Positions 42,568-50,766 of a stretch of DNA of 64,000 nucleotides are shown in pieces (position 1 is the first letter of the stretch; each line of letters begins with the position of its first letter). A program made the position numbers and the translations under genes. The DNA comes from an uncultured Bacteroidales bacterium (GTDB taxonomy: Bacteria; Bacteroidota; Bacteroidia; Bacteroidales; P3). The notes beneath the pieces are model-generated. The model was not told where the DNA came from. It searched no databases and saw only the letters and a list, made by a program, of their open reading frames with translations. The stretch covers positions 186,001-250,000 of the forward strand of contig ONBB01000001.1 of assembly GCA_900315935.1 (NCBI GenBank), in the 5' to 3' direction.

Positions 42568-43347
42568 ATGCTGATGAACAGGAAGATATACTTACTCGTG
42601 GCGCTGTGTCTGCTCTTGGCCGGCTGCCGCAGCCAGCAGGAGCATGCCTACATCAAAGATGCCCCGCGTGGCGTGGCGGAGGACATCTCCAACCTCTCCA
42701 CCGCGGTCATCCTGCCCGACGACCTGCTCTATATCTATATCTACAGCCAGATGCCCGAGGCGGCCAATCCCTTCAACGAGGAGACCAACAAGGGGCGCGC
42801 GGCGGTCAAGCCGCGGGGCTACCGTGTCTCCGAAAACGGCAGCATCGCTTTCCCCATACTGGGAACCATCGAGGCCGCCGGCAGGACACTGCCCGAACTG
42901 GCCCAAATCCTCGAACGGCGTCTGCGCGACGAAGGCTATGTTACCGATGCCGTCGCCTCGGTCAGTTTGATGAACTTCCACGTGGCCGTCATCGGCGAGG
43001 TGAAGCAGCCCCGTATGGTGCACTCCGGCAACAGCCGCCTGACCATCTTCGAGGCGCTGGCCCAGTGTGGCGACATCACCTCCGACGGTCTGCGCAACAG
43101 CGTGGTGGTGGTGCGCAACAGCGACGGCGCGCAACTGGTGGACACCCTCGACCTCACCAGCCGCCGTGTGCTAGAGTCGCCATTCTACTACCTGCAGCAG
43201 AACGACATCGTCTACGTGGAACCCACCCCAAAGAAGAAACGCAAGGCATACCGCAACGAGGACTGGCCGCGCTATCTGCAGATTGGTGTCTCGGGCATCT
43301 CGCTGGCATACCGCACAATCTATCGAATCTCGAATGCTTCGCGGTGA
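42568..43347 (+). CDS. polysaccharide export lipoprotein (Wza/BexD-like)
   Basis: 259 residues from ATG 42568 (or 42574). Signal peptide with lipobox LLAGC. Polysaccharide export domain (DDLLYIYIYSQMPEAANPFN) at about residues 50-70, followed by a SLBB-like part (FHVAVIGEVKQPRMVHSGNSRLTIFEALAQCG). A C-terminal hydrophobic segment with basic residues may be the outer membrane helix. It forms the outer-membrane exit channel for capsule. No wzc tyrosine kinase follows here; the gene is at the boundary with the capsule locus downstream of the tRNA. Confidence 0.88.
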   Translation: MLMNRKIYLLVALCLLLAGCRSQQEHAYIKDAPRGVAEDISNLSTAVILPDDLLYIYIYSQMPEAANPFNEETNKGRAAVKPRGYRVSENGSIAFPILGTIEAAGRTLPELAQILERRLRDEGYVTDAVASVSLMNFHVAVIGEVKQPRMVHSGNSRLTIFEALAQCGDITSDGLRNSVVVVRNSDGAQLVDTLDLTSRRVLESPFYYLQQNDIVYVEPTPKKKRKAYRNEDWPRYLQIGVSGISLAYRTIYRISNASR

Positions 43348-43448
43348 TTAATGGCCGAAATCGGACGGGGACGGCATAAAAAGGCGCTGCGGCAAGTATT
43401 TGATTTACAATCTGTAATTTCTGTTTTTCGACATTCTGTGCCGAAAAA

Positions 43449-43480
43449 TTTGGCCATGTCGGCAAAAGGTTGTATCTTTG
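43449..43480 (+). promoter_or_regulatory. promoter of tRNA-Gln
   Basis: TTTG (43449-43452), 20 bp, TATCTTTG (43473-43480); the tRNA begins 20 bp downstream. Confidence 0.85.
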
Positions 43481-43500
43481 CACCCGTTTTTGAGCAAAAA

Positions 43501-43571
43501 TGTCCCATGGTGTAACGGTAGCACTACAGATTTTGGTTCTGCCTGTCGAGGTTCGAATCCTCGTGGGACAA
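43501..43571 (+). tRNA. tRNA-Gln (anticodon TTG)
   Basis: 71 nt. Acceptor stem TGTCCCA / TGGGACA with discriminator A, anticodon arm CAGA-TTTTGGT-TCTG with TTG, T arm CGAGG-TTCGAATCCTCG. CCA is not encoded. Followed by a terminator. As a tRNA at the edge of an accessory locus, it would be a natural integration point, although I find no duplicated 3' end nearby. Confidence 0.97.
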
Positions 43572-43580
43572 CAAATGTTT

Positions 43581-43608
43581 AAGCCCCTCATTTTGAGGGG
43601 CTTTTTTT
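43581..43608 (+). terminator. intrinsic terminator after tRNA-Gln
   Basis: AAGCCCCTCA-TTT-TGAGGGGCTT hairpin with a run of seven T. Confidence 0.93.
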
Positions 43609-43625
43609 GTCTAATGAACCATAAG

Positions 43626-43696
43626 GTTCCATATCCTTCCATATCCTTCCAGTGCCTTTGTATTCCCCTACCGTTCCCCTACCATTCCCCTACCGT
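43626..43696. repeat. interspersed repeat family R2, copy 2 (71 bp)
   Basis: Identical over 71 bp to the copy at 25840-25910, in the same orientation. Directly followed by CCCCCGGGTCGCCGGGAGGG. Confidence 0.9.
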
Positions 43697-44124
43697 CCCC
43701 CGGGTCGCCGGGAGGGCGTCGGCATGTCTTAAATGTTGATGTAATGGACAAAAATAAACCCAAATCGGTCATTAGACAAAAATGGTAGAGTGAAGTAGTC
43801 AAGAGATTCCCAAATGCCCTGAGAAGCGCTCGAGTTTTCAGGGATTGGGCAAGGTAGAGGATGTGCTTGTCCATGGATTTCATTTTGCTCAGAACCAAGT
43901 TGTAGCGCACCAAATCCAGATGCCCGAACTTGCTCGCTCCACACCCCGGCAGAATTTTCAGGAACAACGACAGCCCTCCAAACTAGAGGAGAATGCACTT
44001 GTCATCTGTGGCTCACAGAAAATAGTTGCAAATTTGTCATTAAGGTTCCGGGGTAAATGTATTGATTTTTATGTTCATACGTAATGTAACGCTTGCTTGC
44101 AATTTGTAATTATTATAAATAAAT
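43697..44124. other. gene-poor stretch with no recognisable gene
   Basis: About 430 bp. A 99-codon minus-strand ORF (43668-43967) and a 79-codon plus-strand ORF (43845-44084) are open, but neither resembles a family I know; the first begins inside R2, which argues against it. The composition is closer to coding than to leader DNA, so it may be remnant of a lost gene such as a transposase. The sequence turns A/T-rich before the promoter at 44125. Confidence 0.45.
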
Positions 44125-44155
44125 TTTGCTGATTTATTTTAAAATCGTATCTTTG
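44125..44155 (+). promoter_or_regulatory. promoter of the UDP-sugar dehydrogenase gene / capsule locus
   Basis: TTTG (44125-44128), 19 bp, TATCTTTG (44148-44155). A 140-bp leader follows before the dehydrogenase ATG. It contains a 23-codon ORF (44221-44292, MNDLQAVFQEL...). I see no inverted repeats flanking the promoter, so an invertible switch of B. fragilis type is not evident. Confidence 0.8.
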
Positions 44156-44299
44156 CACATTGAAGAAAATCATGCCGTTTGTCTCGCATGGAAAGACTTT
44201 GGTTTTGTAAGTTGTTTGTTATGAATGATTTACAGGCAGTCTTCCAGGAATTGAGGCAGGCCTTCGCCGTATCAGATATCAATGAAATTTAATTAAAAA

Positions 44300-45637
44300 A
44301 TGAGAATATCCGTAGCAGGTACCGGCTATGTCGGTCTCAGTATTGCCACCCTGTTGGCGCAGCACAATGATGTTACCTCCGTCGATGTGGTCAAGGAGCG
44401 CGTCGACTTGGTGAACAACAAGAAGTCGCCTATCCAGGACGACTATATCGAGGAGTATCTGGCCACCAGACCCCTCTCGCTTCACGCCACCCTCGATCAG
44501 GAGGCCGGCTACCGCGATGCCGAGTTCGTCGTCATCGCCGCCCCCACCAACTACGACAGCCAGAAGAACTTCTTCGACACCTCCGCTGTGGAGGCTGTCA
44601 TTGATGCTGTGCTGAAGGTCAACCCCGACGCCGTGATGGTCATCAAAAGCACCATCCCCGTGGGCTACACCCGCTCGTTGTATGTTAAATACCAGAAGCA
44701 GGGTGTGAAGAAGTTCAATCTTCTCTTTAGCCCCGAGTTCTTGCGTGAGAGCAAGGCCCTATACGACAACCTCTACCCTAGCCGTATCATCGTCGGCATC
44801 CCCAAGATGATGCCCGGTGCCGAATATCAGGAGGAAAACGAGGCTATCAAGGCTCTCTCCGACATCGACTGGCTCACGGAGCGCGCCCAGGTATTCGCCC
44901 GTCTGCTGCAAGATGCGGCTATCAAGGAAGATGTCCCGACCCTCTTCGTCGGATTGAAGGAGGCCGAGGCGGTGAAACTCTTCGCCAACACCTATTTGGC
45001 CTTGCGCGTCAGTTACTTCAATGAACTCGACACCTACGCCGAAATGAAAGGCCTCGACACGCAAGCCATCATCGACGGCATCGGTCTCGACCCCCGCATT
45101 GGCACCCACTATAACAACCCCAGCTTTGGCTACGGTGGCTACTGCCTACCCAAGGACACCAAGCAGCTCCTTGCCAACTACGAGGATGTCCCGCAGAACA
45201 TGATGTCCGCCATCGTCGAGAGCAATCGCACAAGGAAAGACTTCATCGCCGACCAAGTCCTCAAGATGGCCGGCTACTACGCCTACACTGAAAATAACGA
45301 ATACACTCCAAACACTCAAGCAATCAAGCAATCAAACACTCAAGCACTACCTGTACCCACCATCGGTGTCTACCGCCTGACGATGAAATCGAACTCAGAC
45401 AATTTCCGCCAGAGTGCAATCCAAGGTGTGATGAAACGCATCAAGGCCAAAGGCGCCCAGGTCATCATCTACGAACCTACGTTGGAAGACGGCACCACCT
45501 TCTTCGGCAGCCTGGTGGTCAACGACCTCGCCACCTTCAAGTCCCGCAGCAACGCCATCATCGCAAATCGCTACGACTCCTGCCTCGACGACGTCCAGCA
45601 GAAGGTCTACACCCGCGACATTTTCCGTCGCGATTGA
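44300..45637 (+). CDS. UDP-glucose/nucleotide-sugar 6-dehydrogenase
   Basis: 445 residues, oxidises UDP-glucose (or a related nucleotide sugar) to the uronate. NAD-binding GTGYVG at residues 7-12, [22 protein letters not shown], and the catalytic Cys282 in [11 protein letters not shown]. The C-terminal UDP-binding domain is complete. Between the central helix and that domain, residues about 335-350 ([17 protein letters not shown]) are encoded by a degenerate 8-bp array in frame. First gene of the capsule-like locus, with a good promoter upstream. I leave the symbol open because UDP-glucose versus UDP-GlcNAc/ManNAc specificity is not certain. Confidence 0.9.
   Translation: MRISVAGTGYVGLSIATLLAQHNDVTSVDVVKERVDLVNNKKSPIQDDYIEEYLATRPLSLHATLDQEAGYRDAEFVVIAAPTNYDSQKNFFDTSAVEAVIDAVLKVNPDAVMVIKSTIPVGYTRSLYVKYQKQGVKKFNLLFSPEFLRESKALYDNLYPSRIIVGIPKMMPGAEYQEENEAIKALSDIDWLTERAQVFARLLQDAAIKEDVPTLFVGLKEAEAVKLFANTYLALRVSYFNELDTYAEMKGLDTQAIIDGIGLDPRIGTHYNNPSFGYGGYCLPKDTKQLLANYEDVPQNMMSAIVESNRTRKDFIADQVLKMAGYYAYTENNEYTPNTQAIKQSNTQALPVPTIGVYRLTMKSNSDNFRQSAIQGVMKRIKAKGAQVIIYEPTLEDGTTFFGSLVVNDLATFKSRSNAIIANRYDSCLDDVQQKVYTRDIFRRD
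45301..45348. repeat. in-frame 8-bp array inside the dehydrogenase gene
   Basis: Units AACACTCA, AGCAATCA, AGCAATCA, AACACTCA. A shorter array of the same unit lies in frame in the mannose-1-phosphate guanylyltransferase gene (55305-55337). Confidence 0.85.
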
Positions 45638-45709
45638 TTTTCAATTTTAAAGATAACAGTGTGGACTGCGGGCCGATGGCTCAAAGTCAAATATTTAAAA
45701 TTCAAAGTT

Positions 45710-46603
45710 ATGTTTAATATTAAAGCTGTTATCGCAAAAACAAGCATCATTATTCTTGCAACCGTTAGCCTCCTCTTCGCGGCCTGCAGCAAGAACCACG
45801 ACTCCGGCACCGCCAAGGTCCGCATCCACGTCAACGACTTCTCCATCGAGCAGGAAAGTCTCCCTGGAACCAAGGATATCGAGAACGTGGCCGACTATTC
45901 CGGCGTCAAGGCCATCACGCTGGCCTTCTATACCTCCGACGGCACCGAGCAATACCAGGTGACACAGATGCGCGACGACGCAACCACCTATACCACCTTC
46001 GGCAACTTCGAGTGCAACCTGCCCATGGGCAGCTACACCATGGTGGTCATCGGCCGCGGCTATGTCGCAGGCGATGTCTTCACCCTCACCAGCCCCACCT
46101 CCGCAGCCTACACCGCTGGCCGCGTCCGTGAGACCTTCGCCACCACCCAGACGGTCACCGTCGCCAACACCGACGACCTCAACCTCAACGCCACGCTGAC
46201 ACGGATCGTCCCCAAAGTGATGGTCTTCTCCACCGACAACCGTACCGAGAATGCCGACTCCATCCGCTTCGCCTTCTCCGCTGGCGGCAGGAGCTTCAAC
46301 CCCACCACGGGGCGGGCCACCACCAACACCGGCCTGGTCAACACCGTGAAAGGTAGCGGTGCCACCGGCGAAACGCTTACCGCCACCAGCTACCTCTTCC
46401 TCGCCTTCGACCAGCAGACCATGGACATCACCATCGACGTCCTCGACAACACTGGTACCTCCATCTCCCACAAGGTGGTCGGTGACGTGCCGTTGAAACG
46501 CAACCGCCTCACGCGCCTCACCGGCTCGCTCTTCACCGCTGGCGCCCCCGGAGCCTTCACCGTCGAGACCCGCTACATCGACACCCTCGACATCAGTTTC
46601 TGA
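45710..46603 (+). CDS. fimbrillin family lipoprotein (FimB/Mfa2-like)
   Basis: 297 residues from the ATG at 45710; the 17 codons upstream are low-complexity leader. Signal peptide with lipobox SLLFAAC. The body has the strand-rich pattern of fimbria anchor or minor subunits (KVRIHVNDFSIEQESLPGTKDIENVADYSGVKAITLAFYTSDG in pieces, NLPMGSYTMVVIGRGY, LKRNRLTRLTGSLF). It is probably a surface lipoprotein of the FimB group. G+C-rich, like the core genome, and it stands between the dehydrogenase and gene debris, so its link to the capsule is unclear. Confidence 0.8.
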   Translation: MFNIKAVIAKTSIIILATVSLLFAACSKNHDSGTAKVRIHVNDFSIEQESLPGTKDIENVADYSGVKAITLAFYTSDGTEQYQVTQMRDDATTYTTFGNFECNLPMGSYTMVVIGRGYVAGDVFTLTSPTSAAYTAGRVRETFATTQTVTVANTDDLNLNATLTRIVPKVMVFSTDNRTENADSIRFAFSAGGRSFNPTTGRATTNTGLVNTVKGSGATGETLTATSYLFLAFDQQTMDITIDVLDNTGTSISHKVVGDVPLKRNRLTRLTGSLFTAGAPGAFTVETRYIDTLDISF

Positions 46604-46659
46604 CCCGAACTATCAAACAATAGTTAAATAACCGAGCCCTCCCCGCAGCCACACTGTTC

Positions 46660-46697
46660 TTTCAGTTAAGAGTTAAGAATTAAAGGTTAAGAGTTAT
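46660..46697. repeat. degenerate heptamer array before the four-helix-bundle pseudogene
   Basis: Units GTTAAGA, GTTAAGA, ATTAAAG, GTTAAGA directly before the ATG. Confidence 0.7.
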
Positions 46698-47232
46698 ATG
46701 GCACAGAGTGTTATAGGAGAGTCTAACATTCGCTAAGCGCATCTCGCGATGCTATGTCTTTCTCAAAGAGAAAAAGGGAGAAACTATGATGTCCAAGCTG
46801 CTACTCCGTTGTGGCACGAGCATTGGTGCCAATGTTAGAGAGGGACAATATGCTCAGAGTAAGAAGGACTTTATCAGCAAAATGAACCTACGCCAAGCCG
46901 AATGCAATGCTAAGCTGGCTTAGCATTGCTGAGGCGCGAACCAAAGGTCATGAGCACCGCTGAAGAAAAAAATATGCAGCGAATAAGGAGGAAGACAGAA
47001 GGTCAACCGACGCCAAGCCGAACGCAATGCTAAGCTGGCTTGAGCATTGCTGAGGCGCGAACCAAAGGTCATGAACCAAAGGTCGCGAGCACCGCTAATT
47101 CAAAACAAATGTAGCGAGTCAGCATCGCTGAAGAAAAGACAATGCAGCGAATAAGGAGGAAGACGATAGTCAACATTGCATTGAAAGAAGCGGGAGAAAC
47201 GGATTACCCTCCCGTACTTCGAGTTCGTGTAC
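46698..47232 (+). pseudogene. four-helix-bundle (rRNA intervening-sequence) protein, broken by frameshift and a repeat insertion
   Basis: Begins MAQSVIGES at 46698, then needs a one-base frame change near 46725 to continue as LTFAKRISRCYVFLKEKKG and then SKLLLRCGTSIGANVREGQYAQ and SKKDFISKMN, the typical core of the S23/four-helix-bundle family. At 46888 a 284-bp repeat insert breaks the gene; homology resumes at 47172 with NIALKEAGETDY and is lost again. A degenerate heptamer array (TTAAGAG/TTAAGAA) abuts the start codon and another degenerate array lies downstream (47365-47455), so the gene itself may have been a repeat-flanked cassette like the DUF559 and GxxExxY units. Confidence 0.8.
46888..47171. 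repeat. tandem repeat insert (two copies of about 115-150 bp) with hairpins
   Basis: Copy a (46889-47006) and copy b (47007-47171) both run from ACGCCAAGCCGAA through the hairpin GCAATGCTAAGC/GCTTAGCATTGC, GAGGCGCGAACCAAAGGTCATGA and GAATAAGGAGGAAGAC to GTCAAC. Copy b carries an internal duplication around GAACCAAAGGTC. The insert splits the four-helix-bundle gene between its MN and NIAL codons. Each copy holds AAGGAGGAAG, a strong ribosome-binding-like motif, which is unusual for this phylum. Confidence 0.85.
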
Positions 47233-47364
47233 GATGAGCACTGGGACCATGACCACGGCTGGAGTGGCGATATGCCCGGCAGCCGCTAAGGCGAGTGAAT
47301 CGAGCCAGATTTCTGCATTTCCGCGCTTTCTGCGGGACAAAAAAAAAACCTCTGCGGGAAAAAC
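47232..47364. other. remnant stretch, no gene called
   Basis: A 33-codon frame here (47184-47289) reads PYFEFVYDEHWDHDHGWSG near its end and stops at 47287-47289; it looks like debris of a gene that I cannot identify. Confidence 0.35.
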
Positions 47365-47456
47365 CAAAAGTAAACAGTAAACGCTAAACTAAACAAAAAC
47401 CTGAAACTATTAACCTACTAAGCAACTAACCTACTAAGCCAACACACTAAGTGCAA
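47365..47456. repeat. degenerate array downstream of the pseudogene
   Basis: Units of the AGTAAAC / GCTAAAC / CTACTAAG kind. It forms the 3' end of the minus-strand ORF at 47434. Confidence 0.75.
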
Positions 47457-47718
47457 GTCTAATCTCGTTCATCCAAGGATTCACCTTGATGGGGGCTTGG
47501 GCAAAATGGAGGTCAACCTCCGAAATGCCAAGGATTTTCGCGTCGGGGTGATGCGAGCGCAGTTCCACCAGCTGGTTGATGAGTGCCTCACGCGAAAGCC
47601 TCTTGTTGTTGACGATAACGCTGTGGTCTCTGAGGTCTGACACGGTGCTGCCACCGATGGCACGGGCAGCCTTATCAGAACCTGTTTCATTGACGAGGAT
47701 GTAATTTATCTGTTGCAT
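47434..47718 (-). CDS. hypothetical protein, 94 aa, probably truncated
   Basis: Reads MQQINYILVNETGSDKAARA at the start and IKVNPWMNEIRLALSVLA at the end. The last residues and stop come from the degenerate array, so the original C-terminus is probably lost. No family recognised. It diverges from the adjacent plus-strand gene with only 7 bp between, also suggesting a recombined junction. Confidence 0.5.
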   Translation of the reverse strand: MQQINYILVNETGSDKAARAIGGSTVSDLRDHSVIVNNKRLSREALINQLVELRSHHPDAKILGISEVDLHFAQAPIKVNPWMNEIRLALSVLA

Positions 47719-47725
47719 TTTTGGA

Positions 47726-48190
47726 ATGCAAGATTTGGTTTCATTTTGCTATAGTCATTCAATAGATTCGACTTTTGATTTAAGTCATTATTTGAACGAC
47801 GAAATGGGCGTTGAGCAGTTGAAAGCTATTAATGGTATTGGCAATAAAACTTGTGACAATTTGAAGAGGTTGTTGGGATTCGATACCGTTGCAGTTGATA
47901 GGCATATTCGTGACTTCCTTGTTGCTGCTGATATTTTATATGATGATTATTTTGATATAAAAGAAGTTGTAGAGTATGCAGCTGATTTTATGGAAACAGC
48001 ACGACGAACGCTTGATTATAGCATATGGTCTTATATGTCATCAAAAAGGAAAAACAAAGGTGAATTACTACTTGATTTAGTATTTCTGAATAACAACAGC
48101 GCCCCTCCAGGTCTTTACGCGCAGCCGGTGGTCGCTGATGGGGCAGGAGGGTCTTCCACACAGCCCACACCGCTCCAAGAAATAGTCTGA
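47726..48190 (+). CDS. HhH DNA glycosylase-like fragment fused to repeat R3
   Basis: 154 residues, clearly A/T-richer than its surroundings up to about 48090. Residues 30-65 have the helix-hairpin-helix and catalytic pattern of endonuclease III-like enzymes (LKAINGIGNKTCDNLKRLL, then VAVDRHIRDFLVAAD, with Asp in VDRH). From about residue 125 the sequence (NNSAPPGLYAQPVVADG...) is translated repeat R3, so the true C-terminus is replaced. The N-terminal part of a normal glycosylase is missing. I take it as a degraded gene. Confidence 0.6.
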   Translation: MQDLVSFCYSHSIDSTFDLSHYLNDEMGVEQLKAINGIGNKTCDNLKRLLGFDTVAVDRHIRDFLVAADILYDDYFDIKEVVEYAADFMETARRTLDYSIWSYMSSKRKNKGELLLDLVFLNNNSAPPGLYAQPVVADGAGGSSTQPTPLQEIV

Positions 48191-48256
48191 CAAGGATCGG
48201 GGTGAGGATAACATCTTAACTTATCCGTCTTCCATCTGACATCAAACGAGGAGGTG
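48099..48256. repeat. direct repeat R3, copy 1, left boundary of the unfamiliar gene block
   Basis: From GCGCCCC through GGTCTTTACGCGCAGCC, GGTGGTCGCTGATGGGGC, CACACAGCCCACACCGC to CTTCCATCTGACATCAAACG. About 85 percent alike to copy 2 (54619-54768) by eye, same orientation, 6.5 kb apart. Confidence 0.88.
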
Positions 48257-48360
48257 AATCCGTAGGTCTATCATCAATGGTTCTGGCCCCTACCGGTTTA
48301 CCGACTTCATTATGTAATTAAACAAATCTATTAGTCTTTTAATAAAAAAACTTTATAACA

Positions 48361-49116
48361 ATGATTAACGTTGGAATTATCGGCTGTGGCTTCGTTGGCG
48401 GAGCCCTCAAAGATTGGTTGGAACATAATAATCAAGAGTGCAAACTCTTCATCAGCGACCCTCCCAAGGGTTACAACGACGACCTGAGTAATGTGGACAT
48501 CGCCTTCCTGCAGATTCACGTCCCCACCGAGGACGATGGCACACAGGACCTGCGTCTTATGACGGAGCTCATCAAGAAACTCCCTAATGTGCCCGTCTTC
48601 GTGCGTACCACCATCCTCCCTGGCACCAGCGACCGTCTCTCCAAGGAGACCGGCCACCAGGTGTGCTACATGCCCGAGTTCCTCACCGAGCGCACCCATA
48701 TCGAGGACTTTAAGAAGCAGACCATGGTCTTCACCGGCGCTCACGAGCTGCTCACCAAGATTTTTGTGGGCAAGAAGTTCACCGTGATGACCCCCATCGA
48801 GGCCGAGCTCACCAAGTACATGCACAATGTGTTCGGAGCCTATAAGGTCACCTACTTCAACGCCTGCCGCGAATACTGCGAGCTGATGGGGGCTGACTGG
48901 CGCAAGGTGCACACGGGTGTGCTCCTGTCTGGTTATATCAACGACACCCACACCTACGTTCCCGGCCCCGACGGCAAGTTCGGCTATGGCGGCAAGTGCT
49001 TCCCCAAGGATGTCAATGCCTTCGCCAAGATGACCGAAGGCACTCCCCTCGGCACCCTGCTGCAGCACTTGCATGAGCTGAACGTCCATTTCCGTGGGGT
49101 GGAGGAGCATATCTGA
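48361..49116 (+). CDS. UDP-sugar dehydrogenase family protein lacking the C-terminal domain
   Basis: 251 residues. NAD-binding IIGCGFVGG at 7-14, PEFLTERTHIEDF, central-domain ELTKYMHNVFGAYKVTYFNACREYCELMG and catalytic Cys213 in GYGGKCFPKD. It ends at residue 251, without the UDP-binding third domain that a complete dehydrogenase needs for dimer contact and substrate. Short forms like this occur in phage and capsule loci. It follows 170 bp after R3 and begins the block of unfamiliar genes. It may act with, or compete with, the complete dehydrogenase at 44300. Confidence 0.85.
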   Translation: MINVGIIGCGFVGGALKDWLEHNNQECKLFISDPPKGYNDDLSNVDIAFLQIHVPTEDDGTQDLRLMTELIKKLPNVPVFVRTTILPGTSDRLSKETGHQVCYMPEFLTERTHIEDFKKQTMVFTGAHELLTKIFVGKKFTVMTPIEAELTKYMHNVFGAYKVTYFNACREYCELMGADWRKVHTGVLLSGYINDTHTYVPGPDGKFGYGGKCFPKDVNAFAKMTEGTPLGTLLQHLHELNVHFRGVEEHI

Positions 49117-49261
49117 TTTTAACATTTCGTAGCCTGGAATTTCGACTGCGAAGTATAAGCGCAGTATAATCGAAGTATAATCCTACCATAATCCTAAAGT
49201 AAGCTGACGGCGAGGTGCGGATTTTAACATTTCGAGATACATAAACATCAAATTTTAGATA
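49117..49261. repeat. 11-bp degenerate array bounded by a 15-bp direct repeat
   Basis: GATTTTAACATTTCG occurs at 49116-49130 and again at about 49221-49235. Between them five 11-bp units run GCGAAGTATAA, GCGCAGTATAA, TCGAAGTATAA, TCCTACCATAA, TCCTAAAGTAA. This is the leader of the gene at 49262. Confidence 0.8.
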
Positions 49262-50257
49262 ATGGCCACAAAACTCCGTTTGGAAATCCATCGCATAGCT
49301 TTGCAACATCTGGTTGTGAAGGATAAGGGCAAGTCGTGGGAAGACTGCAACTTCTCCGAGCTGATTGACCTTTTCGACAAGAACGACAAGCAGAAGGCTC
49401 TTGCAATGCTGTGGACTAAGTTCGTGGAGCAGTTTGGCGACAAGTTTGTGGTCAATACCGATGGCGACAAGGCGGTTACTGCTACCGACAGCTGCCAGCA
49501 CACGGTGTCGCCCCTGAAGAATGTCATCAACGGCGAAGTGTATGGCGGCACCACCAACCGCGAACAGTCCATCTACAAGCGCAAGAACGCCAAGAAATCG
49601 ACCAACACGGTGGCTGCCGACGATGTGGTATCGTCCAACTTCTACATCAAGATGTGGCTGCCCTACGACTACACCACCGGTGCGTTGATGATACAGAGCT
49701 ATTCAACGTCGAATATCTCTGACCTGGTAAAGGTGCATTTCGCAAAGTTTGTGCAGAAATACCAGTTCCGTCTGGGCGTTACTTCCTACTACCCCAAAAC
49801 CTTTATGGAGGAGCGCAACAAGCGAAGCGAGGTGGTGTCGGTGACCTATGTGAAGGACAAACTCTCCAAGGGTAGCCTCCGCCTCATCAATCCGCTATTT
49901 GCCAACCTCGAAGGACTGAGAATTAAGGTGGAGATTACAGGCTTCAGGAAGTCAGTCAATGATTTTTGGAAGCTGTTCAAAAAGAATGGACGCTCGTTGG
50001 ATGCCGACATCGACCCGCTTGCCCTCAAGAAGGATGACAAGGATGTTACGGTGATGGCCAAATATGTGGATGAGGAAGGCCGTTCCACCACGATGAACCT
50101 CGACCAAGACCGCATCCGCAACTTTGCCTACTATTTGTTGCCTGAAGAGGTGATGCTAAAGGATAAGAATACCTACGACTTCATGGAAATCAGCAAACAC
50201 ACCGACTCCATTCTTGAAACCATCAAGAAAGAGATAGGTTACACCAAAACCAAGTAG
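49262..50257 (+). CDS. hypothetical protein, 331 aa (first gene of candidate three-gene system)
   Basis: No signal peptide or membrane segment. The N-terminal 80 residues are helical (LRLEIHRIALQHLVVKDKGKSW); the middle (about 130-260) alternates strands and helices (MLPYDYTTGALMIQSYSTSNIS-like and LVKVHFAKFVQKYQF, LRIKVEITGFRKSVNDFWKLF); the end is helical and charged. The layout (a beta-rich central sensor-like region) resembles cytosolic components of defence systems, but I recognise no family. Operon: 2-bp gap to the 4-TM gene and then 6-bp gap to the NdpA-type gene. G+C content intermediate. Confidence 0.7.
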   Translation: MATKLRLEIHRIALQHLVVKDKGKSWEDCNFSELIDLFDKNDKQKALAMLWTKFVEQFGDKFVVNTDGDKAVTATDSCQHTVSPLKNVINGEVYGGTTNREQSIYKRKNAKKSTNTVAADDVVSSNFYIKMWLPYDYTTGALMIQSYSTSNISDLVKVHFAKFVQKYQFRLGVTSYYPKTFMEERNKRSEVVSVTYVKDKLSKGSLRLINPLFANLEGLRIKVEITGFRKSVNDFWKLFKKNGRSLDADIDPLALKKDDKDVTVMAKYVDEEGRSTTMNLDQDRIRNFAYYLLPEEVMLKDKNTYDFMEISKHTDSILETIKKEIGYTKTK

Positions 50258-50259
50258 CC

Positions 50260-50760
50260 ATGAGAGAGATTATTTCCAAAGCATGGGCCTCATTGATCAA
50301 GGAGAGGTTTTGGTTTATCATTGTGCCGACGGTACTTGCCCTTGCGGTGGGTTGCCTCACATGGTTTTCAGATAGCGAGGTGAAAGTGTTCGCCGATGTG
50401 ATTGGCTCCATCGGCATCTTCTCGGCCTTGATGTTTTCGGTGATTTTCATTGTGGTGGAACATTTCCTGAAGCGGCGTATGGACTACAGCAGCGACAATG
50501 AGGAGGATAAGCGGTATGTAGAAAACTACCAGGAGTTCACCAAAGAAGTGGTCACACGCATTTCCTTCTCCATCTTTTTGGCTGGTTTGATTATTGTGTT
50601 GGCCTTCATCCTGCCGCAGTTGCCTTTCACCAACAAATGGTATTTGGTCATTCGCAACACGGTCTTTGTGTTTCTGCTGCTCCAGTATGCCGGACTCATT
50701 ATCATAGTAGTGAAGGGCATGTATGCGATGCTGATTGACGACACCGAGCAAAAAAAATAA
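50260..50760 (+). CDS. four-TM membrane protein, 166 aa (second gene of candidate system)
   Basis: Hydrophobic segments at about residues 17-36, 45-67, 100-120 and 127-155, with a charged cytosolic loop (FLKRRMDYSSDNEEDKRYVEN) between segments 2 and 3 and a charged C-terminus. No homology that I can name. The size and plan recall membrane subunits of two- or three-gene defence systems such as KwaA of Kiwa (4 TM), but the sequence match is not established. Confidence 0.75.
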   Translation: MREIISKAWASLIKERFWFIIVPTVLALAVGCLTWFSDSEVKVFADVIGSIGIFSALMFSVIFIVVEHFLKRRMDYSSDNEEDKRYVENYQEFTKEVVTRISFSIFLAGLIIVLAFILPQLPFTNKWYLVIRNTVFVFLLLQYAGLIIIVVKGMYAMLIDDTEQKK

Positions 50761-50766
50761 AGAACA

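Noticed and set aside
43501-43571. tRNA-Gln as an integration site of a genomic island
   Set aside because: No integrase gene and no duplicated tRNA 3' end were found in the following 20 kb.
43668-43967. 99-codon minus-strand ORF as a transposase remnant
   Set aside because: Its end lies within repeat R2 and I cannot match it to any transposase; kept only as part of an unexplained stretch.
44125-44155. Invertible capsule promoter as in B. fragilis
   Set aside because: No inverted repeats flank the promoter and no UpxY-type antiterminator gene is in the window.
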